Assembly: GCA_002343985.1 (NCBI GenBank)
Contig: DDTB01000029.1
Location: 1-64,000, forward strand
Direction of reading: 5' to 3'
DNA: 64,000 nucleotides
Source of the DNA: Chitinophagaceae bacterium UBA2375
GTDB lineage: Bacteria; Bacteroidota; Bacteroidia; Chitinophagales; Chitinophagaceae
Below the pieces are notes generated by a model, which searched no databases, had not been told where the DNA came from, and saw only the letters and a program-made list of their open reading frames with translations. Positions 37,001-45,674 of the stretch are shown one piece after another; positions within the stretch are counted from its first letter, which is position 1, and each line of letters opens with the position of its first letter. A program made the translations under genes and the position numbers.

Positions 37001-40000
37001 ATGAAGTATGGGTATTATACGGCATCGTCAGGCCGGTGAATGACAGTTCCGTGGTTCTGCGGCAAATAAAAAAGGACAAGTCGCTGCTGGTACCCATTGC
37101 CGTTAGTGAAAAAGACCGTGGCGGGATCAGTGCCAGCTATGCATTTATGAAATTCAATCGTTTGTTCAGTGGCACGGAATACTTGCCGGTAAAATGGTCA
37201 AACAAAGACTTAAAAGTGTCGGTTGAAACATATCGGGACAAAACCCTGCCAGGCAGTCAGGAAGAATGGACGATCAGCATCAAAGGACCTAAAGCAGACC
37301 AGCAAGCGGCGGAAGCACTAATCAGCATGTATGACAAATCTTTAGATCAGTTCCTCCCGCATAACTGGTTTACCGTATCCAATATCTGGCCCCGGTACAG
37401 TCATGGGATTCACTGGCAGGCCCCAACCTGCAAAGCAGTACAGTCGCAGGAATACGAAACAATTGTGCGCCAGCCAATAGAGTTGAAACCTATTGTATAC
37501 GACAGGCTGATTGATTGGAATAATTATGGAAACTATGTAAACGATGGAATTGTACGGAGGGAAATGAAGGTTGCCGCCGCAACCGCGCCTGCGGAAGCCA
37601 TGATGGCAGGAAAGAAGTCGGATGAAAAGGAAGAAGACGGTAACGCGTCAAATAAAGCCGACAGCATTTCGCAACAGAAAAACGAACCCGGGAATGTCAA
37701 CCAGGGAAGGGTTAGGACTGATTTCCGGGAAACGGCATTCTTCTACCCGCAACTGATGACCGACAGCCAGGGGTTGATCAAGTTTACATTTACCATACCC
37801 GACGCGCTGACTACCTGGAAGATGATGGCGATGGCCCATACGCCGGATATTTCATCAGGTTATGTAAGCCAGGACCTGATCACACAAAAACCATTGATGG
37901 TTCAACCCAATATGCCCAGGTTTTTACGGGAAGGCGATGACGCCCGATGGTTGTTGAAAATCGCGAATACTTCGGAGAAGGAAATCACGGGAACCGTGCA
38001 ATTGGAATTATTCGATGCCTCAACCAAAAAGCCGGTGGACGGATGGTTCAAGAATGTTTTTCCCAATCAATATGTAACCGTTGAACCAGGCAAAAGCAGC
38101 CTGGTGCATTTCAACCTGAATGTCCCACATCAGTTCAACGGGTTATTGGGTTGGCGGGTTAGTGTGCAAAGCAATGACGGACAATACCGCGATGCCGAGG
38201 AAAATGTATTGCCGGTACTCAGCAACAGGATGCTGGTGACGGAATCATTACCTATACAGATAAAACCGGGCGAAAAAAAGCTGTTCAAGATGGAAAAATT
38301 ATTGAACGCCAATAGCCCGACCTTGCAACGTCAGTCACTAACAGTAACGTTTACCCGAAACCCATCCTGGCTTGCCGTACAATCGTTGCCATACCTGGTG
38401 GAATTCCCATATGAATGTATTGAACAGGAATTCAACAGGTTTTACGCAAACAGCCTGGCGGAAAGCATTGCAGAAAAAATTCCGGCCATTAAGACAGTAT
38501 TTGAAAAATGGAAAAATACAGATAGCGCCGCGTTGATGAGCAACCTGTTGAAAAACCAGGAGCTGAAATCAGCGCTGCTGCAGGAAACACCCTGGGTACT
38601 GGAAGCGCAATCGGAAACGGAACAGCGCAGGCAGATTGCCGTTCTGTTTGACCTTGTTAGATTATCGAAAGAAAAAAATAAGACCATCCAAAAACTGCTG
38701 GAATGGCAATTACCTAATGGCGGCTTCAGTTGGTTCGGAAAAGGGCCCGATAACAGGTACATCACACAATACCTTCTATCCGGCATCGGCCACCTGCAGC
38801 ATATCAATAGCATCAGCAGTTCAGACAGGCAAACCCTTCAACCATTAATCAATAATGCCCTTACTTACCTTGATCAACGGATTCTTGAAGATTATAACAA
38901 TCTTATCCGTTCTAAAGTGGCATTAAGCAGGCAGGTGCCAGGCCCAGAGCAGGTCCAGTACCTCTACATGAGGAGTTTCTTCAGGAACATTCCTATAAAA
39001 CCCGGTGCACGCAAGGCATTTGAATATTATCAAAAACAAGCCAGGCTATTCTGGCTGAAACAACCTAAAAACCTGCAGGCCATGACGGCTTTGGCGCTTC
39101 ATCGTGAAGGCTCTACTACTTCGGCCCGGAACATCCTGCGCACTTTGCGGGAGAACGCCATCCGCCACCCGGAATTGGGCATGTACTGGAAAGATTTATC
39201 CAACAGGGGTTATTTCTGGTACCAGTCTGCCATAGAAAACCAGGCCCTGATGATCGAGGCATTTCATGAAATTGTCAAAGACAACCAGTTAACTGATGAG
39301 TTACGGACATGGTTACTCCGGCAAAAACAAACCCATCATTGGGGAACCACAAGGGCAACGGCGGAAGCCTGTTATGCCGTATTGTTAACCGGCAGTGAAT
39401 GGTTGAGTAGCAAGGGTACAGTTTGGATGAGCCTGGGAAATGTGCGCATCAACAGCGATGAAGAACAAGCTGAAGCAGGTACAGGATATTTCAGCAAGCG
39501 CATACCCGCTGATCAGGTGCAGAATAGCATGGGCAACTGGACCGTTGATATGCCGGCAACTACAGAAGCCCAATCCGGGCTGAGGTCATGGGGAGCCATG
39601 TACTGGCAATATTTTGAAGACATGGATAAGATCAGCCCGGCAAAGACTGCCTTGGGCCTTGAGAAAAAAATCATGATTGAAGAAGCGGGGCCAGCAGGGC
39701 CAACATTAAGGGAACTGAAAGCAGGGGAACAACTTCGTATAGGCGATAAGGTTGTGGTCAGGTTAGTTGTATCAACAGACCGAGACCTGGAGTTTATTCA
39801 CCTGAAAGACATGCGGGGCGCTTGCCTGGAACCCGTGAACGTGCTCAGTGGACATAAATGGCAGGGTGGGCTTTCATACTACGAAAGCACGCGCGACCTG
39901 GCGACACATATCTTCTTTGACTGGCTGCCACGCGGCCGGCACGTTTTCGAATACAAAGCCTTCGTGGGGCAACCGGGCAAATACCTGAATGGGATAAGCT

Positions 40001-40077
40001 CGGTGCAATGCATGTATGCGCCGGAGTTTGCCGCAAACAGCCAGGGCATGGTGCTTGACGTAAAGGAACCGGAATAA
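34009..40077 (+). CDS. Large secreted alpha-2-macroglobulin family protein with thioester
   Basis: The 2022-residue protein has a signal peptide ending near SSINAQ and no lipobox. A helical, perhaps TPR-like, N-terminal region of about 350 residues comes first, followed by macroglobulin beta domains with SIYRPGQTVYVKG at about 598. A hydrophilic Glu/Lys/Ala/Asn-rich stretch at about 1190-1235 sits where a bait region would be. The alpha-2-macroglobulin domain contains an intact thioester CIEQ (Cys1470-Gln1473, in YECIEQEF), then the helical thioester domain and a C-terminal beta domain. Unlike the first macroglobulin it is not paired with PBP1C. Protease trapping at the cell surface or periplasm is inferred from the family. 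Confidence 0.9.
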   Translation: MKRYIFLLPLALIICFQSSINAQPGDMFNASWKKITSLEEKGLTASAQKEVETVMAMAAKNQDAPQEIKAIIYLMKYRNMVEEDAMVKNIRWVDSLLTGKKAPVKNVLQSILADMYNQYFQMNRYRLMNRGRAQVEDSLDIQTWSANALIEKAAILFQSSLENSKNLQQISIRDWEPILITGQNSRNLRPSLYDFLAFRAFDFFQDEVSGISRPAEKVLIREDGAFAAAPAFAQITFPQNRPDAFHQQALMIIQELIRFHLNDKEPDALLDADLSRLDFVRRVAVITDKEKKYEQALLDIEQRYQRHPSAARARSLRAGIYIERGRKYHPYNNPAPQFELRKALELCDETIRLYPGTEGAKACQNLKADILNPGLNLSTEQVNIPEQPFRTYLKYQNITKLYVRVIPVSKAEWQKLEEKNYELRWSEMSRLRPTREWQIDLPNLSDYQEHAIEFKNDALPAGMYIQLVSRNPDFSPGNNVMASQLIQVSSIAYINDQKNLHYIIHRETGKPLGGAILSVWNQEYNYQTRSREEKLYGRFTADDDGKVMISGLPKNRAYSIDIKWKKEELFGMNQEYATYYNSYEPSGKSSRTFFFTDRSIYRPGQTVYVKGIVIDTDRQDRSLRKNHQTSIQLLDANGQKAGQLQVTTNAFGSFQGSFVLPENQLTGQFSILDSSNQSSVSIQVEEYKRPAFFVSIDKPAAAYRMNDSITLKGKAMAYAGNSISNAQVTYRVIRKSVMPLWRPYDSFAGAWKGMPWHTEEAEVANGQSVTDATGNFDILFKAIPDESIPQSAEPVFHYEVIADVTDMNGETRSNQIMIPVSWHMFAIRIDIPEQAHPDSIPRTRIFTRNLQDTHIPAKLTLGIYALESPGRFVRTRYWDAPDQFIMGKEDFIRHFPHDPYQQEDNPVQWKQGEKIFELTDSSKVDGQFNIPARSWKDGWYVLKAVSTDNNGMKLSSEKIIRVRGGKTLLATDAHESLLQNQEALPGEYAQHSIQTSFDEVWVLYGIVRPVNDSSVVLRQIKKDKSLLVPIAVSEKDRGGISASYAFMKFNRLFSGTEYLPVKWSNKDLKVSVETYRDKTLPGSQEEWTISIKGPKADQQAAEALISMYDKSLDQFLPHNWFTVSNIWPRYSHGIHWQAPTCKAVQSQEYETIVRQPIELKPIVYDRLIDWNNYGNYVNDGIVRREMKVAAATAPAEAMMAGKKSDEKEEDGNASNKADSISQQKNEPGNVNQGRVRTDFRETAFFYPQLMTDSQGLIKFTFTIPDALTTWKMMAMAHTPDISSGYVSQDLITQKPLMVQPNMPRFLREGDDARWLLKIANTSEKEITGTVQLELFDASTKKPVDGWFKNVFPNQYVTVEPGKSSLVHFNLNVPHQFNGLLGWRVSVQSNDGQYRDAEENVLPVLSNRMLVTESLPIQIKPGEKKLFKMEKLLNANSPTLQRQSLTVTFTRNPSWLAVQSLPYLVEFPYECIEQEFNRFYANSLAESIAEKIPAIKTVFEKWKNTDSAALMSNLLKNQELKSALLQETPWVLEAQSETEQRRQIAVLFDLVRLSKEKNKTIQKLLEWQLPNGGFSWFGKGPDNRYITQYLLSGIGHLQHINSISSSDRQTLQPLINNALTYLDQRILEDYNNLIRSKVALSRQVPGPEQVQYLYMRSFFRNIPIKPGARKAFEYYQKQARLFWLKQPKNLQAMTALALHREGSTTSARNILRTLRENAIRHPELGMYWKDLSNRGYFWYQSAIENQALMIEAFHEIVKDNQLTDELRTWLLRQKQTHHWGTTRATAEACYAVLLTGSEWLSSKGTVWMSLGNVRINSDEEQAEAGTGYFSKRIPADQVQNSMGNWTVDMPATTEAQSGLRSWGAMYWQYFEDMDKISPAKTALGLEKKIMIEEAGPAGPTLRELKAGEQLRIGDKVVVRLVVSTDRDLEFIHLKDMRGACLEPVNVLSGHKWQGGLSYYESTRDLATHIFFDWLPRGRHVFEYKAFVGQPGKYLNGISSVQCMYAPEFAANSQGMVLDVKEPE

Positions 40078-40117
40078 AGCAGATAAAAAGGACTGATAGG
40101 AATTTCTATATTCGCGT

Positions 40118-40519
40118 ATGGAAAATCGTTCGCCTGTTTACAGCATCCCCCTTCGGTACCGCAGGATGGAAAACCTGCACATTGTATTCTGGCTTTTTAA
40201 GGATATTGCCTGGTGCATGAATTGGCGGCTCCTGGGCATACTCATGATCGCCCCAACCCTCATTATCGCTATTGTTATTTCCTGGCGGACCAGGAAAATG
40301 GTATCTGAACTTTGTCATAACCTGGCTATAACGGTCTGGATCAGCGCCAACAGTTATTGGATGATCAGTGAATTCTTTCATTTTGACAGCCTGCCACTTT
40401 GGGGGGAGTATAGCATGAAACATCTGTCTGTGATCCCCTTTGTCATAGGTATACTCCTGCTTGCATATTATTATATAATCTGGAAACCCAGGCATAAAGC
40501 TGAACTGGAAACCATGTGA
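40118..40519 (+). CDS. Conserved small membrane protein, unknown function
   Basis: The 133-residue protein has about three hydrophobic helices (near 40-57, 72-85 and 104-120), a basic start with RRMENLHI, and a charged tail. The motif WLFKDIAWCMNW and the phrase WISANSYWMISEFF are reminiscent of an unnamed family I have seen in Bacteroidota genomes, but I cannot give a function. A weak -7-like TATATTCG (40107-40114) ends three bases before the ATG. A minus-strand frame over the same DNA lacks these features and is rejected. Confidence 0.7.
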   Translation: MENRSPVYSIPLRYRRMENLHIVFWLFKDIAWCMNWRLLGILMIAPTLIIAIVISWRTRKMVSELCHNLAITVWISANSYWMISEFFHFDSLPLWGEYSMKHLSVIPFVIGILLLAYYYIIWKPRHKAELETM

Positions 40520-40544
40520 ATAGCCCCCTTTTGCATAACAGGCT

Positions 40545-40552
40545 TATATTTG
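40545..40552 (+). promoter_or_regulatory. Candidate -7 element for aspS
   Basis: TATATTTG matches TAnnTTTG exactly, 76 bases upstream of the aspS ATG. No TTTG at the expected -33 distance. Confidence 0.45.
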
Positions 40553-40628
40553 CAGTTCGCCAACCGGCCGGCCCTGAAGGCCTGGTTAGCGAATTGAACT
40601 ATCAGGAAGTATTGAATTAAAATCATTT

Positions 40629-42482
40629 ATGTTCAGAAGCAATACCTGCGGCGAGCTCAGGCTCTCAAATGCCGGGCAAACTGTAACCCTCGCCGGCTGG
40701 GTGCAAACCATCCGGAAATTCGGCAGCATTACTTTTATTGACTTGCGCGACCGATATGGCATTACGCAACTATTATTTTCCGAATCACTGAATGAACAGC
40801 TGGAAGCCACGCCATTGGGCAGGGAATTTGTATTACAGGTAACCGGCACCGTTAGTGAAAGGACAAATAAAAACAACCAGATACCGACGGGTGACATTGA
40901 AATCCTGGTCAACAGTTTTAAGATTTTGAATAAATCGGCAACACCGCCCTTCACCATCCAGGATGATACGGACGGCGGTGACGACCTCCGTATGAAATAC
41001 CGGTACCTCGACCTGCGCAGGAACCCACTGCGCAAAAACCTGGAATTGCGTTATGCCGTTGGCCGAAGCGCCAGGAACTACCTGCATGAACAACAGTTCA
41101 TGGATATTGAAACGCCATTCCTGATTAAATCGACGCCTGAGGGCGCGCGTGATTTTGTAGTGCCGAGCAGGATGAATGCCGGCCAGTTTTACGCATTACC
41201 GCAATCACCGCAAACTTTTAAACAACTGTTGATGGTAAGCGGGTACGACAGGTATTACCAGGTTGTGAAATGCTTCCGCGATGAGGATTTGAGGGCCGAC
41301 CGCCAGCCGGAGTTCACACAAATAGATTGTGAGATGGCATTTGTGGAACAGGAAGATATCCTGCAGATGTTTGAAGGGCTGATTAAAAGGATATTCAAGG
41401 ATGTGAAGCAGATTGATTACACGGAAACGGTAGCACGCATGAGTTGGGAAGACGCGATGTGGCTATATGGAAACGACAAGCCCGATATCCGTTTCGATAT
41501 GAAACTTTGCAACCTGAAAAAACCGGGAACCGTATTTCTGCAAAAGGAAGACCATTCGGCCCTGGTCAACGGTGTTGATTTCAAGGTGTTTGATGAAGCG
41601 GAAACCGTACTGGCCGTAGTGGCACCAGGTTGCAGCGAATACAGCCGCAAGCAAACGGACGAACTCACTGAATGGGTTAAACGTCCCCAGATCGGGATGA
41701 AAGGGCTAGTTTGGATCAAGTACAATACGGACGGAACTTTAAAAAGCAGCGTCGACAAATTTTACAATGAAGACAGGCTACGCGCCATTGCCGATGCCTC
41801 ACAGGCAAAACCGGGCGACCTGATCCTCATTTTGGCCGGCCAGGAAGAAAGGACAAGAAAGGCGATCAGCGAACTGCGTTTACACCTCGCCGATAGTTTA
41901 GGCATGCGCAAACCCGATGAATTCAAACTTCTTTGGGTGCTCGATTTCCCTTTATTCGAATACGCGGAAGAAGAACTGGAAGGCAAAGGCACAATTGGCC
42001 GCTGGGTAGCCCGCCACCACCCTTTTACAGCGCCCAAGCCCGACCATATTTCCATTATGATTGAGAATGACCCGGTGATCCGCGACAGGGACAATTACCT
42101 CGCTCATCCCTATTCGGGTATTAAGGCCAACGCATACGATCTCGTACTGAATGGAAATGAAATCGGCGGGGGTTCCATACGGATCTATCAAAGGGAGTTG
42201 CAGGAAAAAATGTTCGCCGCCCTTGGCATGGACGCGCATGAACAACAGGAAAAGTTCGGGTTCCTGCTGGGCGCTTTTGAATATGGCGCACCACCTCACG
42301 GCGGCATCGCTTTTGGTTTCGACAGGCTGTGCGCGATTCTGGGGGGCAGTGAAAGCATCCGCGACTTCATCGCGTTCCCCAAAAACAACAGTGGCAGGGA
42401 TGTCATGCTTGACGCCCCGGGAGAAATTGACGAAAAACAACTGAAAGAACTATTCATTCAATCAACCGCTGACAGGCCCTGA
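40629..42482 (+). CDS. aspS: Aspartate-tRNA ligase
   Basis: The 617-residue class II synthetase charges tRNA-Asp with aspartate. It has the N-terminal OB-fold anticodon domain (GWVQTIRKFGSITFIDLRDRYG), motif 2 with CFRDEDLRADRQPEFTQID, the bacterial GAD insert in the middle (about 300-400, FKVFDEAETVLAVVAPG) and motif 3 GIAFGFDRL. The GAD insert marks the bacterial rather than archaeal type. Whether it also charges tRNA-Asn is not decidable here. Its stop overlaps the next ATG by one base (TGATG), so the next gene is probably translationally coupled. Confidence 0.97.
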   Translation: MFRSNTCGELRLSNAGQTVTLAGWVQTIRKFGSITFIDLRDRYGITQLLFSESLNEQLEATPLGREFVLQVTGTVSERTNKNNQIPTGDIEILVNSFKILNKSATPPFTIQDDTDGGDDLRMKYRYLDLRRNPLRKNLELRYAVGRSARNYLHEQQFMDIETPFLIKSTPEGARDFVVPSRMNAGQFYALPQSPQTFKQLLMVSGYDRYYQVVKCFRDEDLRADRQPEFTQIDCEMAFVEQEDILQMFEGLIKRIFKDVKQIDYTETVARMSWEDAMWLYGNDKPDIRFDMKLCNLKKPGTVFLQKEDHSALVNGVDFKVFDEAETVLAVVAPGCSEYSRKQTDELTEWVKRPQIGMKGLVWIKYNTDGTLKSSVDKFYNEDRLRAIADASQAKPGDLILILAGQEERTRKAISELRLHLADSLGMRKPDEFKLLWVLDFPLFEYAEEELEGKGTIGRWVARHHPFTAPKPDHISIMIENDPVIRDRDNYLAHPYSGIKANAYDLVLNGNEIGGGSIRIYQRELQEKMFAALGMDAHEQQEKFGFLLGAFEYGAPPHGGIAFGFDRLCAILGGSESIRDFIAFPKNNSGRDVMLDAPGEIDEKQLKELFIQSTADRP

Positions 42483-43792
42483 TGAAGAAGATCCTTCATA
42501 TCTGTTCAACATCAACCCTGAAACATATACTCTTTACAGGCCTGTTTTCAGGCCTTTTTTTACATCTGCCGGCACAAACATCAGACTCTGTTTTCTGTAA
42601 AGACGCTACCAGGCCTGCGCAACAAAAACTATATCAAAACATCAGCAGGAATATCATACAAAAGAACCTGCGGGATAGCCTTTCCATAAATAATGCGGAT
42701 GCCTGGGCCACTGCATTTGATGCCATCCTCCTGGTCAATCAGAAATCGGCATGGATTGATCAAAAAATATCAGAGGCGGTGTCAAAATCCGCTGCCATGC
42801 CCGTCTACTTTCAAATCAAACTAATTGCATTACTGCAAGGCCAGCATAGATATGGTTTCAGGGAAAATATGGAGAAAAACTGGGCAAACGTAAAAGATAC
42901 GGGCCTGGCGGCGATGACGGCCTGGTACCTGTATTGCTCCGACAGCGGCAGGCAGCACATGGTAGCATCTGCATTCCGGAATCATCCATTGTATGATAGC
43001 GCTAAGCCAATGATGAGGATGGTTTACAAGCAGATGCAGGCTAAACCAGAAATGTCTGACCTGAATCGCATCATCTCTGCAATCCTTTCACCCAATTATC
43101 TGCGGGGCCACACCTTAACATTTTGCCTGTTGCCGCAAAACAGGAATTATCCAGGGCTCATTGTCGTGAGGGATAGCAGCGGGAATTGGTTGAGGGATGA
43201 TCATCAGCAAATAAATCATGTACCGGTACTTGCGCGCAGCATAAGCAATATGCCAGGTATATTTCATCTGGGCAATACGCCCCGGGGTTTGTACCGGATG
43301 GATGGGTTCGGAAGATCGCTCAGTGGTATGATTGGCCCAAGCGAAAATGTGCAATTGACCATGCCTTATGAATACAAGGCCGGCCATTTTTTTATGGACA
43401 GCAGTTTACAAGACAATGAATGGAGTTTAGACATGTACAAAAAGTTGCTGCCGCCTGAAGCTGAGGTATATGAACCATTGCACGAAAGTTTTTTTGCAGG
43501 GCAATCCGGGAGGACGGAAATCATCATCCATGGGCATACTACAAACCCTTTATGGTACAGGGATGCGGCCTTTTGGCCCATGATCCCGTCGAATGGATGC
43601 CTGACAACCAAAGAGCGCTGGGACGAAACAACCGGGCTGAGGCTGGAAAGCGGCCAGCAGGCACTGACAAACATCATCCGGAAGGCCGGGGGCCCAAACG
43701 GGTACCTCATTGTACTGGACATCCCGTTCCGGGATAAAGCCATGGAATTGGCGGATATCATCGGGTATTTCCAACCTGTGATCAGCAGATGA
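42482..43792 (+). CDS. Secreted protein with divergent L,D-transpeptidase (YkuD-like) C-terminus
   Basis: The 436-residue protein has a signal-peptide-like start (hydrophobic about 17-29, then LPAQ). Residues 40-230 are helical and unlike any family I know. The C-terminal 120 residues recall the YkuD catalytic region: IIHGHTTNP (His350, His352) and 17 residues later PSNGCL with Cys373, in the order His-Gly...Ser-x-Gly-Cys. The arginine that usually follows the cysteine is missing. If active it would cross-link peptidoglycan or attach proteins by L,D-transpeptidation. It overlaps aspS by one base. Assignment is by motif only. Confidence 0.5.
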   Translation: MKKILHICSTSTLKHILFTGLFSGLFLHLPAQTSDSVFCKDATRPAQQKLYQNISRNIIQKNLRDSLSINNADAWATAFDAILLVNQKSAWIDQKISEAVSKSAAMPVYFQIKLIALLQGQHRYGFRENMEKNWANVKDTGLAAMTAWYLYCSDSGRQHMVASAFRNHPLYDSAKPMMRMVYKQMQAKPEMSDLNRIISAILSPNYLRGHTLTFCLLPQNRNYPGLIVVRDSSGNWLRDDHQQINHVPVLARSISNMPGIFHLGNTPRGLYRMDGFGRSLSGMIGPSENVQLTMPYEYKAGHFFMDSSLQDNEWSLDMYKKLLPPEAEVYEPLHESFFAGQSGRTEIIIHGHTTNPLWYRDAAFWPMIPSNGCLTTKERWDETTGLRLESGQQALTNIIRKAGGPNGYLIVLDIPFRDKAMELADIIGYFQPVISR

Positions 43793-43805
43793 ATCGCACC
43801 TGGTG

Positions 43806-43813
43806 TACCTTTG
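43806..43813 (+). promoter_or_regulatory. Candidate -7 element for rarA
   Basis: TACCTTTG is an exact -7 match ending four bases before the ATG at 43818. Transcription would start at or next to the start codon. Confidence 0.5.
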
Positions 43814-43817
43814 CAGC

Positions 43818-45077
43818 ATGAGCATGCCCCCTCTTTCTGAAAGACTCAGGCCGATGCGCCTTGATGACCTGGTTGGCCAACAGCACCTAACCGGCACCGG
43901 TAGTATCCTGCGAACAGCCATTCAAAAAGGGAAACTCCCGTCTATGATACTTTGGGGCCCTCCGGGAGTGGGCAAAACAACACTTGCACAGATTATAGCC
44001 CATACCCTAAACCAGCCATTTTTCACGCTCAGCGCCATTTCCTCAGGTGTGAAGGAAGTACGCGAAGTTATAGAACAGTCAAAAACATTAGATGGCGCCG
44101 TTTTATTTATAGACGAGATCCATCGCTTTAATAAATCGCAACAGGACGCTTTGCTGGGTGCAGTGGAAAAAGGCATCATTACGCTTATTGGCGCCACTAC
44201 CGAAAACCCTTCTTTTGAAGTGAACAGCGCCTTACTCAGCCGTTGCCAGGTGTATGTATTAAAGCCGCTTGAAAAATCAGACCTCGAACAATTAATCCGC
44301 AAAGCCCTGGAGGAAGATGAACATATCCATTCAAAAGGATTGCATATAAAGGAAACGGAAGCATTACTGAATTTATCGGGCGGAGATGCCAGAAAACTGC
44401 TCAACCTCCTGGAACTGGTGGCCGATGTATTGCCTGCAGGGCAATCCATTACAAACGAAGCCGTGATGGAGATCGCCCAAAGGCGCACTGTATTATACGA
44501 TAAAAAAGGCGAACAACATTATGATATCATATCAGCATTCATCAAAAGCATGCGCGGCAGCGACCCCAATGCCGCTGTATATTGGCTGGCCAGGATGATC
44601 GAAGGGGGTGAAGACCTGAAATTCATTGCACGAAGGATGCTCATATTTGCCAGTGAAGATATTGGGAACGCCAACCCAAACGCATTGTTGTTAGCCAACA
44701 ATTGCTTTCAGGCAGTGCACCAGATCGGTTACCCGGAAAGCAGGATCATCCTTTCGCAATGTGCCATTTACCTTGCCAGCTCCGCAAAAAGCAATGCCTC
44801 TTACAGTGCCATTGAAGAAGCCTTGCAGGCTGTAAAGAAACACGGCGACCTGCCGGTTCCCCTGCATTTACGAAATGCGCCAACAAAACTGATGAAGGAA
44901 CTTAACTACGGAAAAGAGTACCATTACGCGCATCTGTACGCGGGGAACTTTATCGAACAGCAGTACCTGCCTGATGAGATCGATGGCATGAGCTTTTATA
45001 AGCCCCAGCCAAACCCCCGGGAAGAGGAGATCAGGAAATTTCTGAAAGAAAAATGGAAAAACAAATACGGATATTGA
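43818..45077 (+). CDS. rarA: Replication-associated recombination protein A (AAA ATPase)
   Basis: RarA (MgsA) is a clamp-loader-like AAA+ ATPase that acts at stalled replication forks. The 419-residue product has RLRPMRLDDLVGQQHL at the N-terminus, Walker A GPPGVGKTTL, Walker B VLFIDEIHRFNKSQQD, the sensor GATTENPSFEVN and the C-terminal tetramerisation part with SMRGSDPNAAVYWLARM. The frame opens at a GTG at 43803, but that start would lie on the promoter element; the ATG at 43818 (or the next at 43824) fits better. A short or absent leader follows. Confidence 0.95.
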   Translation: MSMPPLSERLRPMRLDDLVGQQHLTGTGSILRTAIQKGKLPSMILWGPPGVGKTTLAQIIAHTLNQPFFTLSAISSGVKEVREVIEQSKTLDGAVLFIDEIHRFNKSQQDALLGAVEKGIITLIGATTENPSFEVNSALLSRCQVYVLKPLEKSDLEQLIRKALEEDEHIHSKGLHIKETEALLNLSGGDARKLLNLLELVADVLPAGQSITNEAVMEIAQRRTVLYDKKGEQHYDIISAFIKSMRGSDPNAAVYWLARMIEGGEDLKFIARRMLIFASEDIGNANPNALLLANNCFQAVHQIGYPESRIILSQCAIYLASSAKSNASYSAIEEALQAVKKHGDLPVPLHLRNAPTKLMKELNYGKEYHYAHLYAGNFIEQQYLPDEIDGMSFYKPQPNPREEEIRKFLKEKWKNKYGY

Positions 45078-45119
45078 TATTTTCGTTTAACCTTTACCGT
45101 TATAACCCCATTATACCAT

Positions 45120-45590
45120 ATGAACATCAACTGGACATGCACATCATTTCATGATCTCAGCCCGGAATCCCTGTATGAAATCCTCAGGTTAAGGTCAGAA
45201 GTATTTGTGGTAGAGCAGCAATGCATTTATCTTGACATGGACGACAAAGACCAGTCATCGCACCATCTTATGGGCAGGGTTGAAGGTAAATTGCTTGCAT
45301 ATGCCCGCTTATTGCCCCCGGGCGTATCTTACCCGGATGCGTCCAGTATTGGACGGGTAGTATCCTCTCCATCGGCGCGCAATCAAGGTTTGGGAAAAAT
45401 CCTGATGGGTGAGGCCATACTCAGGACCTCAAACCTATACCCGGATGTTAATATTAAAATCGGAGCTCAACTATACCTGCTTGACTTCTATAAATCATTG
45501 GGGTTTGATCCGATCGGTGAACCTTATCTGGAAGACGGCATCCCGCATATTGAAATGATGCGGTTAAAAAAATCCCCTTTCCCACAATAA
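45120..45590 (+). CDS. GNAT N-acetyltransferase, ElaA-like
   Basis: The 156-residue product fits the ElaA branch of the GNAT superfamily, which transfers an acetyl group from acetyl-CoA. The pattern LRSEVFVVEQQCIYLDMDDKD and the acetyl-CoA loop SARNQGLGKILM are typical, followed by AQLYLLDFYKSLGF near the C-terminus. The substrate of ElaA proteins is not known. It lies 42 bases after rarA and may share its transcript. Confidence 0.88.
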   Translation: MNINWTCTSFHDLSPESLYEILRLRSEVFVVEQQCIYLDMDDKDQSSHHLMGRVEGKLLAYARLLPPGVSYPDASSIGRVVSSPSARNQGLGKILMGEAILRTSNLYPDVNIKIGAQLYLLDFYKSLGFDPIGEPYLEDGIPHIEMMRLKKSPFPQ

Positions 45591-45674
45591 CCAGGCCTCC
45601 TCTGTCGTTTACAGGGTACTATGCCATAGGTGTACCTATTCGGATATGCCCATGCATGGAGAAACCCTTACCCC

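Noticed and set aside
40106..40495. 129-codon minus-strand frame opposite the small membrane protein
   Set aside because: The plus-strand product has three membrane helices, a familiar pattern and a near promoter; the minus-strand product has no comparable pattern.
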